64,000 bases of DNA, taken from contig NZ_CP034753.1 in NCBI RefSeq assembly GCF_004006235.1, forward strand, positions 2,666,001-2,730,000. Reading direction: 5' to 3'. The notes beneath the pieces were generated by a model that was not told where the DNA came from, did no database searches, and was given only the letters and a program-made list of their open reading frames with translations. The translations under genes were made by a program, and so were the position numbers. Position 1 is the stretch's first letter. Each line of letters starts with the position of its first letter. This DNA comes from Agromyces sp. LHK192 (GTDB taxonomy: Bacteria; Actinomycetota; Actinomycetes; Actinomycetales; Microbacteriaceae). This document shows, in pieces, positions 31,462 to 43,201 of the stretch.

Positions 31462-34400
31462 ATGGGCGCGAGCATCGACACCTCGACCCGGCCGGTGGCC
31501 GGGACGACTCGGACCGTCTGCTCGTACTGCGGAGTCGGATGCGGCATGACCGTGACGACGGCGGAGGTCGGGGCCGTCGATGCCTCCGGTCGTGCCCTGC
31601 TCGGCGTGACCAGGGTCGCCGGCGACAAGGCCCACCCGACCAACTCGGGCCGCCTGTGCACCAAGGGTGCGACCCACGGCGACCTGCTCGCCGCCCCCGG
31701 GCGCATGACGACCGCCTTCGTGCGCCCGACCCGCGACGAGGCCGCGGTGCCCGTCCCGCTCGCGACCGCGGTCGACGAGGCCGGTCGCCGGCTCCGGGCG
31801 ATCATCGACGAGCACGGGCCCGACTCGGTGGCCGTGTACGTGTCCGGGCAGATGTCGACGGAGGCGCAGTACCTCTCGAACAAGCTCGTGAAGGGGTACC
31901 TGCGGGGCCTGCACATCGAGTCGAACTCGCGCCTGTGCATGGCGTCGGCCGGCACGGGCTACAAGCAGTCGCTCGGTGCCGACGGTCCGCCCGGCTCCTA
32001 CGAGGACTTCGACCTCGCCGACCTGTTCTTCGTCATCGGGTCCAACACCGCCGACTGCCACCCGATCCTCTTCCTGCGCATGGCGGAGCGCCTGAAGCAG
32101 GGCGCGAAGCTCATCGTCGTCGACCCGCGGCGCACCCCGACCGCCGATCGCGCCGACCTCTTCCTCCAGATCCGGCCGGGTACCGACCTGGCACTGCTCA
32201 ACGGGCTCCTGCACCTGCTGGTCGAGGACGGCGCCGTCGACGAGTCGTTCATCGCCGAGCACACCGACGGGTGGGATGCGATGCCCGCGTTCCTCGCCGA
32301 CTACCGGCCGACCGCGGTCGCCGAGGTCACCGGGCTCGCAGAGGACGACCTCCGCACCGCTGCGCGGATGATCGCCGCGTCCGGCGAGTGGATGACCCTC
32401 TGGACGATGGGGCTCAACCAGTCGACGCACGGCACGTGGAACACCAACGCGATCTGCAACCTCCACCTCGCGACCGGCGCGATCTGCCGCCCCGGCAGCG
32501 GACCGTTCTCGCTCACCGGGCAGCCCAACGCGATGGGCGGCCGGGAGATGGGTTACATGGGTCCGGGGCTGCCCGGTCAGCGCGCCGTCTTCGACGCCGG
32601 CGACCGCGCATTCACCGAGGAACGGTGGGGGCTCGAGCCGGGCACCATCCGCGCCGAAGCGGGAGGCGGCACGATCGACCTGTACCGCCGGATGGCCGAG
32701 GGCACGATCAAGGCCGCCTGGATCATCTGCACCAATCCGGTCGCCTCGGTCGCGAACCGCAAGACGGTGATCGAGGGACTCGAGCAGGCCGAGCTCGTGA
32801 TCGTGCAGGACGTGTTCGCCGAGACGGCGACGAACGCGTACGCCGACATCCTGCTGCCGGCGGCGATGTGGGTCGAGTCCGACGGCGTCATGGTGAACTC
32901 CGAGCGCACGCTCACGCTCGTGCAGCGCGCGATCGACCCGCCCGGCGACGCGCAACCCGACTGGCTCACGATCTGCCAGGTCGCCCGGGCGCTCGGCTAC
33001 GGCGAGGGCTTCGACTTCGCGTCGAGCGAGGAGGTCTTCGACGAGATCCGCGGATTCTGGAACCCGAAGACCGGTTGGGATCTGCGCGGCGCCTCGTACG
33101 ACCGTCTCCGCCGGACGCCGCTGCAGTGGCCGTGCCCGCCCGACGACGCGGCGACGCGGCATCCGATCCGGTATCTCAACGACGGCGTCAGCCAGTCGCT
33201 GCACGTCGACGCCGACGGGGCCCGGCCGCGGCTCGCGTTCGCGACGCCGACCCGCAGGGCCCAGTTCTTCGCCCGACCGCACCTCGACCCCGCCGAACTG
33301 CCCGACGACGACTTCCCCTGGGTGCTCAACACCGGCCGCCTGCAGCACCAGTGGCACACCATGACCAAGACGGGCCGCGTCGCGAAGCTCAACAAGCTGA
33401 ACCCGTCGCCGTTCATCGAACTCCACCCGCAGGATGCCGCCGCCCACGGCATCGCCGACGGCGACCAGCTCGAGGTCGCGTCTCGGCGAGGGCGCGTCGT
33501 GCTGCCCGCCGTCGTCACCGACCGCGTGCGACCCGGATGCCTCTTCGCCCCGTTCCACTGGAACGACGAGCACGGCGAGTACCTGACCGTGAACGCGCTC
33601 ACGAGCGACGCCGTCGACCCCGCGTCGCTCCAGCCCGAGTTCAAGTACGCGGCCGTGTCGATGCGGCGGATCGGCCCGGCGAGCTCCGCCGCCGCGCCGA
33701 CCGGACTCGCCGCGTTCGTGCCGGGCGCTTCGGGCATGCTGCCGGATGCCTCGGATGCCCGGGCCGCGCTCGCGGCCCCCGATGCGTCGGCCGTGCGATC
33801 GGTGATGGAGCTCGCAGGCCTCGACGAGGCACCTGCGCCCACGCCGTCCGCGTCCGAGCGGATCTTCCTCGCGGGCTTCATGTCGGCGCTCGCGGCTGCA
33901 CCGGCCACGACCACCGGCGTTCCCGTGCTGCCGCCGACCGCACCCCTCTCCGACGAGGTCCGCGCCTGGTTCGACGGGCTGCTCGCGGGGGCGTTCTCCC
34001 GGGTCGACGTGCCCTCAGGACGCCCGGCCACGGAACCGACCGCCGGGGCATCCGCCGACACGGCGTCGGCCGAAGCGGTCACCGTCCTCTGGGCCTCGCA
34101 GACCGGCAGCGCCGAGGAGTTCGCGAAGTCGTGCGTGAGGGCGCTCGAGGGCCGAGGCATCCGCGCCCGACTGGTCGACATGGACCAGATCGCCGCATCC
34201 GAGCTCGCCGGTGTCTCGCGCCTGCTCGTCGTGACCTCGACGTTCGGCGACGGCGGTCCGCCCGACAACGGCGCCGCGCTGTGGGAGGCGCTCAGCGCCG
34301 ACGACGCTCCCCGGTTCGACGGAGTGCGCCACGCCGTGCTCGCGATGGGCGACTCGAACTACGACGACTTCTGCGGCCACGGCCGCAACCTCGACGCGCG

Positions 34401-35757
34401 CCTCAGCCAGCTCGGCGGCGTCGCGCTCCTGCCCCGCGTCGACTGCGAACCCGACGACGAGGGCCCTGCGGCCGAATGGCTCGAACGGGTGGTCGAGGTG
34501 CTCGCCGGTGACGTGCCCGGCGCGGCGACACCCGTCGCGGCCGCCGCCGCGCCGAGCGCCTCGCCCGCCACGACCCTGACGCGACCCGAGGTGTTCACGA
34601 TCGCGGGCGACGGCGGCACCGTGACGCTGCTGGCCCCCCGGAAGGTCTTCACCCGCGACGCCCCGGTGCGCGCCGCCCTCACCACCAACACCGTGCTGAG
34701 CCTGCCCGGATCGAACAAGGAGGTGCGCCGGTTCGGGTTCGACCTCTCGGGTTCGGGCGCCGTCTACGAGGCCGGCGACGCCCTCGGGGTCATGGGCGCC
34801 AACAGCGGCGGCCTGGTGGCCGAGTGGCTCGGAGTGACCGGCCTCGGCGCCGGCACCATCATCGACGTCGACGGCGAGGACACCACGCTCGGCGAAGCGC
34901 TGCACACGCACTTCGACATCGCCCGCGTCACGGGCGACCTGCTGCGCTTCGTCGCGGCACGCAACCCCGACCCGAGGCTCTCCCGGCTCGCCCGCCACAA
35001 GACCGAGCTCGAGCAGTTCATGTGGGGCAGGCAGGCCGTCGACTTCCTGCGCGAGTTCCCAGCCCGAGCGACCGCCGACGAGTGGGCCGGCGTGCTCAAG
35101 CGCCTCCAGCCGCGGCAGTACTCGATCTCGTCGAGCCCGAAGACGGATCCCGACGAGGTGCAGCTCACCGTGTCGGTCGTGCGCTACGGGAACGACGGCG
35201 GCCTCGAGCGCGGCGGCGTCTGCTCGACCTTCCTGGCCGACCGGTGCGCCGACCGCACGGTGCCGATCTACCTCCAGCGCTCGGCGTCGTTCCGACCGCC
35301 GCGCAACCCGGACGCCCCCATGATCATGGTCGGACCGGGCACCGGTGTCGCGCCGTTCCGGGCGTTCCTGCACGATCGCCGCGCGGACGGGCACACCGGA
35401 CGCAACTGGCTGTTCTTCGGCGAGCAGCACGGCGCGACGGACTTCTACTACCGGGAGGAGCTGGAGGAGATGTTCTCCGACGGATTCCTCACGCGCCTGG
35501 ACCTCGCGTTCTCGCGGGACCAGCGGCAGAAGGTGTACGTCCAGGACCGGATGCGCGAGCACGGCGCCGAACTCTGGCGCTGGCTCGCCGACGGCGCGCA
35601 CTTCTACGTGTGCGGCGACGCGACCCGCATGGCGAAGGACGTCGACGACACGCTCCTCCACATCCTCCGCGCGCACGGCAAGATGTCGGAGGACTCGGCG
35701 CTCGCGTACCGCAAGACGATGGTCGCCGAGAAACGCTACGTCCGCGACGTGTATTGA
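31462..35757 (+). CDS. Assimilatory nitrate reductase fused to a CysJ-like diflavin reductase
   Basis: 1431 residues. N-terminal 4Fe-4S site: Cys20, Cys23, Cys27 (CSYCGVGC) and Cys66 (LCTKG). Then the Mo-bisMGD catalytic domain (~70-600) with a likely Mo-ligand Cys159 in [18 protein letters not shown], and the MGD-binding C-terminal domain (~605-730, [17 protein letters not shown]). A Pro/Ala-rich linker leads to a flavodoxin domain (~873-1015, [24 protein letters not shown]) and an FAD/NADPH reductase domain (~1045-1431: RQYSISSSP ~1217, [24 protein letters not shown], terminal aromatic Tyr). It can thus pass electrons from NADPH through FAD-FMN-FeS-Mo to nitrate in one chain. No nitrite reductase or nitrate transporter adjoins. 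Confidence 0.92.
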   Translation: MGASIDTSTRPVAGTTRTVCSYCGVGCGMTVTTAEVGAVDASGRALLGVTRVAGDKAHPTNSGRLCTKGATHGDLLAAPGRMTTAFVRPTRDEAAVPVPLATAVDEAGRRLRAIIDEHGPDSVAVYVSGQMSTEAQYLSNKLVKGYLRGLHIESNSRLCMASAGTGYKQSLGADGPPGSYEDFDLADLFFVIGSNTADCHPILFLRMAERLKQGAKLIVVDPRRTPTADRADLFLQIRPGTDLALLNGLLHLLVEDGAVDESFIAEHTDGWDAMPAFLADYRPTAVAEVTGLAEDDLRTAARMIAASGEWMTLWTMGLNQSTHGTWNTNAICNLHLATGAICRPGSGPFSLTGQPNAMGGREMGYMGPGLPGQRAVFDAGDRAFTEERWGLEPGTIRAEAGGGTIDLYRRMAEGTIKAAWIICTNPVASVANRKTVIEGLEQAELVIVQDVFAETATNAYADILLPAAMWVESDGVMVNSERTLTLVQRAIDPPGDAQPDWLTICQVARALGYGEGFDFASSEEVFDEIRGFWNPKTGWDLRGASYDRLRRTPLQWPCPPDDAATRHPIRYLNDGVSQSLHVDADGARPRLAFATPTRRAQFFARPHLDPAELPDDDFPWVLNTGRLQHQWHTMTKTGRVAKLNKLNPSPFIELHPQDAAAHGIADGDQLEVASRRGRVVLPAVVTDRVRPGCLFAPFHWNDEHGEYLTVNALTSDAVDPASLQPEFKYAAVSMRRIGPASSAAAPTGLAAFVPGASGMLPDASDARAALAAPDASAVRSVMELAGLDEAPAPTPSASERIFLAGFMSALAAAPATTTGVPVLPPTAPLSDEVRAWFDGLLAGAFSRVDVPSGRPATEPTAGASADTASAEAVTVLWASQTGSAEEFAKSCVRALEGRGIRARLVDMDQIAASELAGVSRLLVVTSTFGDGGPPDNGAALWEALSADDAPRFDGVRHAVLAMGDSNYDDFCGHGRNLDARLSQLGGVALLPRVDCEPDDEGPAAEWLERVVEVLAGDVPGAATPVAAAAAPSASPATTLTRPEVFTIAGDGGTVTLLAPRKVFTRDAPVRAALTTNTVLSLPGSNKEVRRFGFDLSGSGAVYEAGDALGVMGANSGGLVAEWLGVTGLGAGTIIDVDGEDTTLGEALHTHFDIARVTGDLLRFVAARNPDPRLSRLARHKTELEQFMWGRQAVDFLREFPARATADEWAGVLKRLQPRQYSISSSPKTDPDEVQLTVSVVRYGNDGGLERGGVCSTFLADRCADRTVPIYLQRSASFRPPRNPDAPMIMVGPGTGVAPFRAFLHDRRADGHTGRNWLFFGEQHGATDFYYREELEEMFSDGFLTRLDLAFSRDQRQKVYVQDRMREHGAELWRWLADGAHFYVCGDATRMAKDVDDTLLHILRAHGKMSEDSALAYRKTMVAEKRYVRDVY

Positions 35758-35859
35758 TCGGCGACCGACGTAGGCTTCATCGCCGCGAATCCGGTCCGAT
35801 CGCGTGCAGGTGCCGCGCGCGAGGTTCCGGATGTCGGCCGTCGGGGATAGCGTGGAGGC

Positions 35860-35997
35860 ATGAGCGACACCAGCCACCCCGCCGACCGCGACGAACCGCG
35901 CGACCTCGAGTCCGCCGACGTGGCGCCCGAGGAGGAACTTCTCGAGGGCTGGCTGCCCGAGGCCGAGCCGACCGACGGTCCCGCCCCCGCCCCGTGA
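35860..35997 (+). CDS. Very small acidic protein, tentative
   Basis: A 45-residue frame starting MSDTSHPADRDEPRDLESAD, strongly acidic and disordered in appearance, ending in Ala/Pro. GGAGG immediately precedes the ATG (closer than usual). It stands alone between the nitrate reductase and an MFS gene. Third positions are nearly all G/C. It could be an accessory peptide or chance. Confidence 0.4.
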   Translation: MSDTSHPADRDEPRDLESADVAPEEELLEGWLPEAEPTDGPAPAP

Positions 35998-36250
35998 GCG
36001 CGGGCCAGCCCCGCACCTGAGGTCGAACGGGCTCGAGGGCCGGATTCGATGCAACGCTATGGTTCGCAGCAATCGGGAATAGCCGCACCACGGACCTGAG
36101 TTGGCGGACGGTAGGGCCGGGAGCGATCCGTCCGCACCGGCCCGACGGTCGTCATCCGACGAGCATCCGCACTACCGACAAGAATCCGCACCGCCAAACA
36201 CCTGACGCCGCCGACGCCGGCCCGTCAGCATCCGCTGTCCGCCGTGACCG
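35998..36250. other. Intergenic stretch with no recognised feature
   Basis: 253 bp before the MFS gene. I see no convincing ORF, terminator stem or operator; an AT-richer patch near 36050-36085 may hold a promoter. Two loosely similar pieces, GACGAGCATCCGCACTACCG and GACAAGAATCCGCACCGCC, follow one another at 36158-36195. Confidence 0.4.
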
Positions 36251-37789
36251 ATGGGATCCGATCACGTGACTGAACGTCTCGCCGAAACCTCACCCGACAC
36301 CGCCTCGAACGCGGTCGTCGAGGACGCGGCCGTCCGCGCCCACCAACCCGCCCACGGCGCGAGCAACACCAGGGTGATCTGGCTGCTGCTCGCGGCGACG
36401 TTCGTCGTCTTCCTCAACGAGACGATCATGGGCGTCGCGGTGCCGCACCTCGTCGACGACCTCGGCATCACGGTCACCGCCGCACAGTGGCTCACGACCG
36501 CGTTCATGCTCACCATGGCCGTCGTGATCCCGATCACCGGGTTCCTGATCCAGCGGTTCCCGACCAAGCCGCTGTTCGTGACCGCGATGACCCTCTTCTC
36601 GGCCGGCACGCTGCTCGCCGCCCTGGCGCCGGGGTTCGAGGTGCTGCTGACCGCGCGCGTCGTGCAGGCGAGCGGCACCGCGATCATGATGCCGTTGCTC
36701 ATGACGACGCTCATGACCGTCGTGGCACCGTCCGACCGCGGTCGGTTCATGGGTCGCGTCTCCATCGTGATGTCGGTCGCGCCGGCGGTCGGACCGACGA
36801 TCTCCGGGCTGGTGCTCGAGACGCTGAGTTGGCGCTACCTGTTCTGGATCGTGCTGCCCATCGCGCTCGTCATGCTCGTGATCGGTGCGCGCAAGGTCGA
36901 GACCGTGAACGAGCCGCGCAAGCTCCGGATCGACCTGCTGTCGGTCGTGCTCTCGGCATTCGGCTTCGGCGGGCTGGTCTACGGCCTCAGCCTGCTCGGC
37001 GGTGAATCCGGCGGCGACTCCGGCGGCGCGACGCCCGCGTGGGCCGTGTGGGTCGCCGTGGGCGTCGGCGTGGTCGGCATCGCCTGCTTCGTCGGCCGGC
37101 AGCTGCTGCTCCAGCGCGAGGACCGCGCACTGCTCGACCTGCGCACCTTCACGTCGCGGAACTTCACCATCTCGATCGGCATGATGGTCGTGCTCATGGC
37201 GACGCTGTTCGGAACCCTGATCGTGCTGCCGTTCTACCTCCAGCGCGTCCTGCTGCTCGATCCGTTGGCCACGGGCCTCCTGCTGCTGCCCGGCGGCCTC
37301 GTGATGGGCCTGCTCGGGCCGACCGTCGGGCGACTGTTCGACCGATTCGGGCCGACGCCGCTGCTCGTGCCGGCGAGCATCGTCCTGAGCGGGGTGCTCT
37401 GGTGGCTCACGACCGTCGGCGAGACGACGTCGGTGTGGTTCGTGCTGGCGGCGCACGTCGTGATGTCGATCGCGCTCGCGTTCATGTTCACGCCGCTGTT
37501 CACGTCGGCGCTGGGCTCGGTGGAACCGCGCTTCTACTCGCACGGCTCCGCGATCCTCGGCACGCTGCAGCAGGTGGCGGGGGCAGTCGGCACCGCACTG
37601 TTCATCTCGGTGCTGGCGGTGCGCGAGGCCGCGGCGTCCACGGCCGGCGCCGGGGAGATCGCCGCGCAGGCGGCCGGCATCCGCGGGGCCTTCCTCGTCG
37701 GGGCGATCCTCTCGATCGGTGCGATCGTGGGTGCGTTGTTCGTGCGCAAGCCCGCCGACATGGCGGAGGGCGCGCCGATCGGGCATTGA
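36251..37789 (+). CDS. MFS transporter, DHA2 family (EmrB/QacA-like, 14 helices)
   Basis: 512-residue drug/proton antiporter type membrane protein. Motif D-like FLNETIMGVAVPHLVDDL in helix 1, TAFMLTMAVVIPITGFLIQRF in helix 2-loop, motif A relative RGRFMGRVS, and motif C region SVAPAVGPTISGLV (helix 5) mark the DHA2 group; extra helices near 240-290 give 14. Substrate unknown. The start is uncertain: ATG 36251 has a weak ribosome site and GTG 36266 is an alternative. No adjacent regulator gene. A strong bidirectional hairpin follows the stop. Confidence 0.88.
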   Translation: MGSDHVTERLAETSPDTASNAVVEDAAVRAHQPAHGASNTRVIWLLLAATFVVFLNETIMGVAVPHLVDDLGITVTAAQWLTTAFMLTMAVVIPITGFLIQRFPTKPLFVTAMTLFSAGTLLAALAPGFEVLLTARVVQASGTAIMMPLLMTTLMTVVAPSDRGRFMGRVSIVMSVAPAVGPTISGLVLETLSWRYLFWIVLPIALVMLVIGARKVETVNEPRKLRIDLLSVVLSAFGFGGLVYGLSLLGGESGGDSGGATPAWAVWVAVGVGVVGIACFVGRQLLLQREDRALLDLRTFTSRNFTISIGMMVVLMATLFGTLIVLPFYLQRVLLLDPLATGLLLLPGGLVMGLLGPTVGRLFDRFGPTPLLVPASIVLSGVLWWLTTVGETTSVWFVLAAHVVMSIALAFMFTPLFTSALGSVEPRFYSHGSAILGTLQQVAGAVGTALFISVLAVREAAASTAGAGEIAAQAAGIRGAFLVGAILSIGAIVGALFVRKPADMAEGAPIGH

Positions 37790-37866
37790 CCGGCGAAGCG
37801 CGACCGCCGAGCCGGCCGCGTGCAGCCGCGCACCGGCGAGCACCCCGCGCCCGGTACCGGACGAGC

Positions 37867-37902
37867 AACGGCCCTGCGCACCTCCAGGTGCGCAGGGCCG
37901 TT
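37867..37902. terminator. Bidirectional terminator between the MFS and SBP-VWA genes
   Basis: Perfect 17-bp inverted repeat (37867-37883 with 37886-37902, AACGGCCCTGCGCACCT and complement) centred between two convergent stop codons, with A and T ends on either side that give short U-tracts in both directions. Confidence 0.88.
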
Positions 37903-37919
37903 CGCGTCGTGCTGCCTGA

Positions 37920-39650
<1,731 letters not shown>

Positions 39651-39990
39651 GGGGACACTCCAAGCCGACCGGCGAAGCTGAAGCTTGGGGGGCTCGCCGG
39701 TCCCGGTCTGAACGGGTTCCCCCGTTCAGGGGGAGGGGTTCACCCAGTGTAGGCGATAGTTCCTCGACTCGTGTGGTCGAAATCCACCGCGGGCACGGGG
39801 AAGGGCGGGCGATGCCCCCTGCATCGCCCGCCGAGCCGGCCCCCCGACCGACTGCCGTGGTCCCATGCGACCGCTCGCACCCCCGTACGTGCGGATCGGG
39901 ATCCCACGTTCCGATTCCCGTGTACAGGGACGATACCTCTTCTCGTCGCGCTCCGACAGGGGGTTGACGGACGGGGCTCCGCGGAGTCTG
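39651..39990. other. Divergent intergenic region with three strong hairpins
   Basis: 340 bp between the SBP-VWA gene (minus) and the phosphoribosyltransferase gene (plus). Perfect or near-perfect stems: 39667-39675 with 39694-39702; 39708-39716 with 39721-39729; and a 12-bp stem 39804-39815 with 39821-39832. A minus-strand -10-like TACACT at 39746-39751 would put the first two stems in the SBP-VWA leader. No ORF is convincing here. Confidence 0.6.
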
Positions 39991-40692
39991 ATGACGGGCA
40001 TGGAGCGGTTCGCGGACCGGCACGATGCCGGCCGCCGATTGGGCGACGCCCTGCGCAAGCACCGGACGCCGGGCCCGCCCGCCGGAACATCGGTCGCGCC
40101 TTCCGACGCCCTGCCGGCGGACGACCCAGTGGTGCTCGCACTGCCGCGCGGCGGCGTTCCGGTCGCGGTCGAGGTCGCGCGCATCCTCGGCGTCCGGTGG
40201 GACGTGCTCGTCGTCCGCAAGCTCGGCCTGCCGTCATCGCCCGAGGTCGCGATGGGCGCGGTCGGCGAGGGCGGCACCGTGGTGTGGAACGCCGACGTCC
40301 GCCGACTCGCCTCGGACGACGTGGTCGATCGGGTCGAGGTCCGAGAGCGCGCCGAGGTCGCGAACAGGGTGGCGAGGTTCCGCGACCTGATGCCTCGTGC
40401 CGACCTCGCCGGGCGAACCGCGATCATCGTCGACGACGGGGTCGCGACGGGGGCGACGGCGCGGGCGGCCTGCCGGATCGCCCGCGAGCTCGGGGCTGCC
40501 CGGGTCGTCCTCGCGGTTCCCGTGGGACCGGGCGAGGTGCTCACCGCGCTCCGGCGCGACGCCGACGACGTGGTCTGCGTCCGGGTGCCGCCGCAGTTCA
40601 TGGCGGTCGGGCAGCACTACGTCGACTTCCGACAGGTCACGGATGCCGAGGTCTCGGCACTTCTCGAGGCCGAGGCATCCGGACGGCGATGA
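39991..40692 (+). CDS. Phosphoribosyltransferase-domain protein
   Basis: 233 residues with a type I PRTase fold: LPRGGVPVAVEVARILG (~48) and the PRPP loop IIVDDGVATGATARAA (~146-161). Stand-alone proteins of this type (mycobacterial Rv0571c-like) are common in actinobacteria, often within dormancy or stress regulons; reaction unknown. ATG 39991 has GGAG 5 nt upstream; an ATG at 40000 is possible. It has an N-terminal Ala/Pro-rich insertion (~25-45). It diverges from the SBP-VWA gene and converges on the MocR regulator gene. Confidence 0.85.
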   Translation: MTGMERFADRHDAGRRLGDALRKHRTPGPPAGTSVAPSDALPADDPVVLALPRGGVPVAVEVARILGVRWDVLVVRKLGLPSSPEVAMGAVGEGGTVVWNADVRRLASDDVVDRVEVRERAEVANRVARFRDLMPRADLAGRTAIIVDDGVATGATARAACRIARELGAARVVLAVPVGPGEVLTALRRDADDVVCVRVPPQFMAVGQHYVDFRQVTDAEVSALLEAEASGRR

Positions 40693-40731
40693 CGGCGCTC
40701 CGGACGGCGAGGGCGGCGTGTCGCCCTCGAG

Positions 40732-42141
40732 TCATCCCTGCTCCCCCATCGCCTCCGCCAGCAGCTCGGCCGCCCGGCCGAACGCGCCCGGGTCGGGGCC
40801 TGCGAAGTTGAGACGGAGGTAGCGACCGGTGGGCTCGGCGGGGAACCAGTCGTCGCCCGAGGCGACGACGACGCCGCGGGCCTCGGCGTCGCGGATCAGG
40901 CGCGCGAGGTCAGTGCCGTCGGGCAGGCGCACCCAGAGGTTGAGCCCGCCCGGAGGGACGGCCTCGATCGTCGCCCCGGGCAGGTGCGCGGTGACGGCGT
41001 CGACGAGGAGGTCGCGTCGTGCGCGGAGTCGGCGGGCGAGGCCACGCAGGTGGGACTGCCAGGCGGGCTGGGTGACGACGTCGAGCGCGGCGGCCTGGAG
41101 CGCGCCGCTGACGTACATCGACTGCGCCTCCAGGTCGGCGAGGAGCCGCTCGTGCACCGGCCCGCGTGCCACGAGCGCGGCGACGCGGATCGCGGGAGAC
41201 ACGCTCTTGGTCAACGATCGCAGGTAGACGACGTGCCCGCCGTCGTCGCGGGCGGCGAGCGGTGCGGCGTGCGTGGTGATGCCGAAGTCGTGCGCCCAGT
41301 CGTCCTCGACGAGGAAGGCGCCGTGGGCCCGGACGAGGTCGAGCACGGCCTCCCCGTGCGCCTGGCTCCACTGCGCGCCGGTGGGGTTCGCATACGTCGG
41401 CTGCGCGTAGAAGCCGCGCGCGCCGGTCTCGGTGAAGGCGCGGTCGAGGGCGACGAGGTCGGGTCCGGCGGGGCCGGTCGGCACCGGCACGAGCGAGACG
41501 CCGACCTGCGCGGCGGCGAGGATCGCACCCCAGTACGTCGGCGATTCGACGAGCAGCGACCCGCCCGGACCCGCGATGCTGCGGAACGCGGCGCCGAGAC
41601 CGAGCTGGCTGCCCGGCAGCACGATCACGTCGCGCGCCGACGGCGCCGTGTACCGCGCCGGCGTCTGCTCGGCGAGTTCCGCGGCGAACCAGGTGCGCAG
41701 CTCGAGCAGGCCGGCCGACGGCGTGCGCACGAGCGCCGCATCGCCCCTGGCCGCTCGGGCGAGCGCCGCCCGCACCGCCCGCTCCGGCAGGAGTTCGCGG
41801 TCCGGGTATCCCGAATGCAGCGAGATCAGCTCGGCGGACGGCGTGCGGAGCGCGGCGGACGCGGCCGAGCGCGCCGGGCCTGCGGCGCCCAGCGCGGCCG
41901 TCTGCCAGGAGTAGTCGTGGGCGCGAACGGTGCGTGGCGCGCGGACGAAGGCACCGACGCCCGGCCGGGTCTCGACGAGTCCCTCGGCGCTGAGCGCGCG
42001 CAGCGCGCGCTGCACGGTCACCGGGCTCACCGCATGACGAACGGTCAGCTCGCGCGTCGACGGCAGTCGCGCGCCGGGCGCCGCTGCGGCGATCCAAGTG
42101 CGGAGGTCGTCGGCGACCCGATCACTGCTACCGTGATTCAT
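40732..42141 (-). CDS. MocR/PdxR-family transcriptional regulator (GntR head, aminotransferase body)
   Basis: 469 residues: an N-terminal GntR winged helix (~5-70, LPSTRELTVRHAVSPVTVQRAL), linker, and a class I aminotransferase domain that binds PLP (Lys312 in LRSLTKSVSP). MocR regulators control vitamin B6, GABA or amino-acid genes. The ATG at 42141 overlaps the ATG of the divergent EamA transporter gene, and a dyad covers both starts, so its DNA-binding site is probably there. The aminotransferase domain looks full length. Ligand unknown; the transporter is the best target candidate. Confidence 0.9.
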   Translation of the reverse strand: MNHGSSDRVADDLRTWIAAAAPGARLPSTRELTVRHAVSPVTVQRALRALSAEGLVETRPGVGAFVRAPRTVRAHDYSWQTAALGAAGPARSAASAALRTPSAELISLHSGYPDRELLPERAVRAALARAARGDAALVRTPSAGLLELRTWFAAELAEQTPARYTAPSARDVIVLPGSQLGLGAAFRSIAGPGGSLLVESPTYWGAILAAAQVGVSLVPVPTGPAGPDLVALDRAFTETGARGFYAQPTYANPTGAQWSQAHGEAVLDLVRAHGAFLVEDDWAHDFGITTHAAPLAARDDGGHVVYLRSLTKSVSPAIRVAALVARGPVHERLLADLEAQSMYVSGALQAAALDVVTQPAWQSHLRGLARRLRARRDLLVDAVTAHLPGATIEAVPPGGLNLWVRLPDGTDLARLIRDAEARGVVVASGDDWFPAEPTGRYLRLNFAGPDPGAFGRAAELLAEAMGEQG

Positions 42142-42157
42142 GAAGGATCAGAGTAGC
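42127..42157. promoter_or_regulatory. Inverted repeat spanning both overlapping start codons of mocR-like and eamA-like genes
   Basis: Arms GCTACCGTGAT (42127-42137) and ATCAGAGTAGC (42147-42157) pair at 9 of 11 positions around a 9-nt centre that contains both ATGs. TACTCT upstream of the minus-strand gene and TACCGT upstream of the plus-strand gene sit at -10 distance for leaderless transcripts. Likely the regulator's operator. Confidence 0.6.
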
Positions 42158-43201
42158 GCTATCGCCCCAATTCCCCCTCCGCTTTCCTCCGAGCGCCTGG
42201 AACCAGCTCGCCCCCGCGGGCCTCGCGCCGATACGACCGGTGTCGGCCTCGCATGGGGTCTCCTCGGCGTCCTCGCGTTCTCCCTCACCATCCCGATGAC
42301 CCGGATCGCCGTGGAGTCCGACCGCCTGTCGCCGATGTTCGTCGGCGGCGGCCGCGCCGTGATCGCCGCCCTGCTCGGCGCCACGGCGCTCGCCCTGACC
42401 CGCCAACGCCGCCCCCGCGGCCGGCAGTGGCTCCGAGTCGCGGTCGTCGCGGGCGGCGCGGTCGCCGGATTCCCGCTGCTGACCTCCTTCGCGCTGACGC
42501 AGGCGCCCGCCGGGCACGCCGCGGTCGTGATCGCCCTGCTGCCCGCGACCACCGCAGTGGTGTCCGTGCTCCGAACGGGCGAGCGACCCGGCCGAGCGTT
42601 CTGGGCGGCGGCGATCGCCGGTGCCGTCGCCGCCGTCGTGTTCGCGACCGTGCAGCACAGCTCCGCAGGCGGGACGACGACGGACGATGCCGGCGCGATG
42701 TTCGCCGCCGACGCCCTGCTCTTCGCCGCCGTCGTCGTCTGCGCGATCGCCTACGCCGAGGGCGGGCTCCTGGCGCGCGAACTCGGTTCCTGGCAGACCA
42801 TCTCGTGGGCGCTCGTCGTCGCAGCACCCGTGATGCTCGCGCTGACGGCGATCGCGGCGCTCGAGCACCTGCCGTCCGGCACGATGGTCGAATGGCTGGC
42901 GTTCGCCTACCTCGGCGTGGTCAGCATGTTCCTCGGTTTCGTCGCCTGGTACCGGGGACTCGCGATCGGCCCGCTCGCCCAGGTGAGCCAGGTGCAGCTC
43001 GCCCAGCCCGTCATGACCATCGCGTGGGCCGCGCTCCTCCTGCGCGAGCCGCTCGGCTGGCCGACCGTGCTCGGCGGCGTGACCGTCGTCGCATGCGCCC
43101 TCGTCGCGGTCCGAACGCGGAACCGCCCGGCCCGCACGAGCCCGCGCCGGCACGCACGACCGCGTGCGCGAACGCATCCGCATCGCCGAGGCGGCGGTTA
43201 G
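42140..43201 (+). CDS. EamA/DMT family transporter
   Basis: 353 residues, two EamA repeats giving ten helices (from ~34 to ~320), with the family segments GGGRAVIAALLGATALAL, TQAPAGHAAVVIALLPATTA and, in repeat 2, AQVSQVQLAQPVMTIAWAALLLREP. Probably exports an amino acid or metabolite. It starts at ATG 42140, one base offset from the divergent regulator's ATG; a later start cannot be excluded since the first 33 residues are polar. The C-terminal ~30 residues are Arg-rich. Its stop overlaps the convergent methyltransferase stop by four bases. Confidence 0.88.
   Translation: MKDQSSAIAPIPPPLSSERLEPARPRGPRADTTGVGLAWGLLGVLAFSLTIPMTRIAVESDRLSPMFVGGGRAVIAALLGATALALTRQRRPRGRQWLRVAVVAGGAVAGFPLLTSFALTQAPAGHAAVVIALLPATTAVVSVLRTGERPGRAFWAAAIAGAVAAVVFATVQHSSAGGTTTDDAGAMFAADALLFAAVVVCAIAYAEGGLLARELGSWQTISWALVVAAPVMLALTAIAALEHLPSGTMVEWLAFAYLGVVSMFLGFVAWYRGLAIGPLAQVSQVQLAQPVMTIAWAALLLREPLGWPTVLGGVTVVACALVAVRTRNRPARTSPRRHARPRARTHPHRRGGG

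Noticed and set aside
31462..35757. Annotation as formate dehydrogenase or sulfite reductase alpha alone
   Set aside because: The Mo domain has a Nas-type CSYCGVGC site and a Cys in the presumed Mo-ligand segment, and both Mo and diflavin halves lie in one uninterrupted frame; nitrate reductase fusion fits better.
39651..39760. c-di-AMP (ydaO/yuaA) riboswitch before SBP-VWA copy 1, because of GGGGGAACCC
   Set aside because: The other conserved pieces (GGGGTGAAT and CCGAACCCGACAGCT) are missing in the right order, so only structured leader is claimed.
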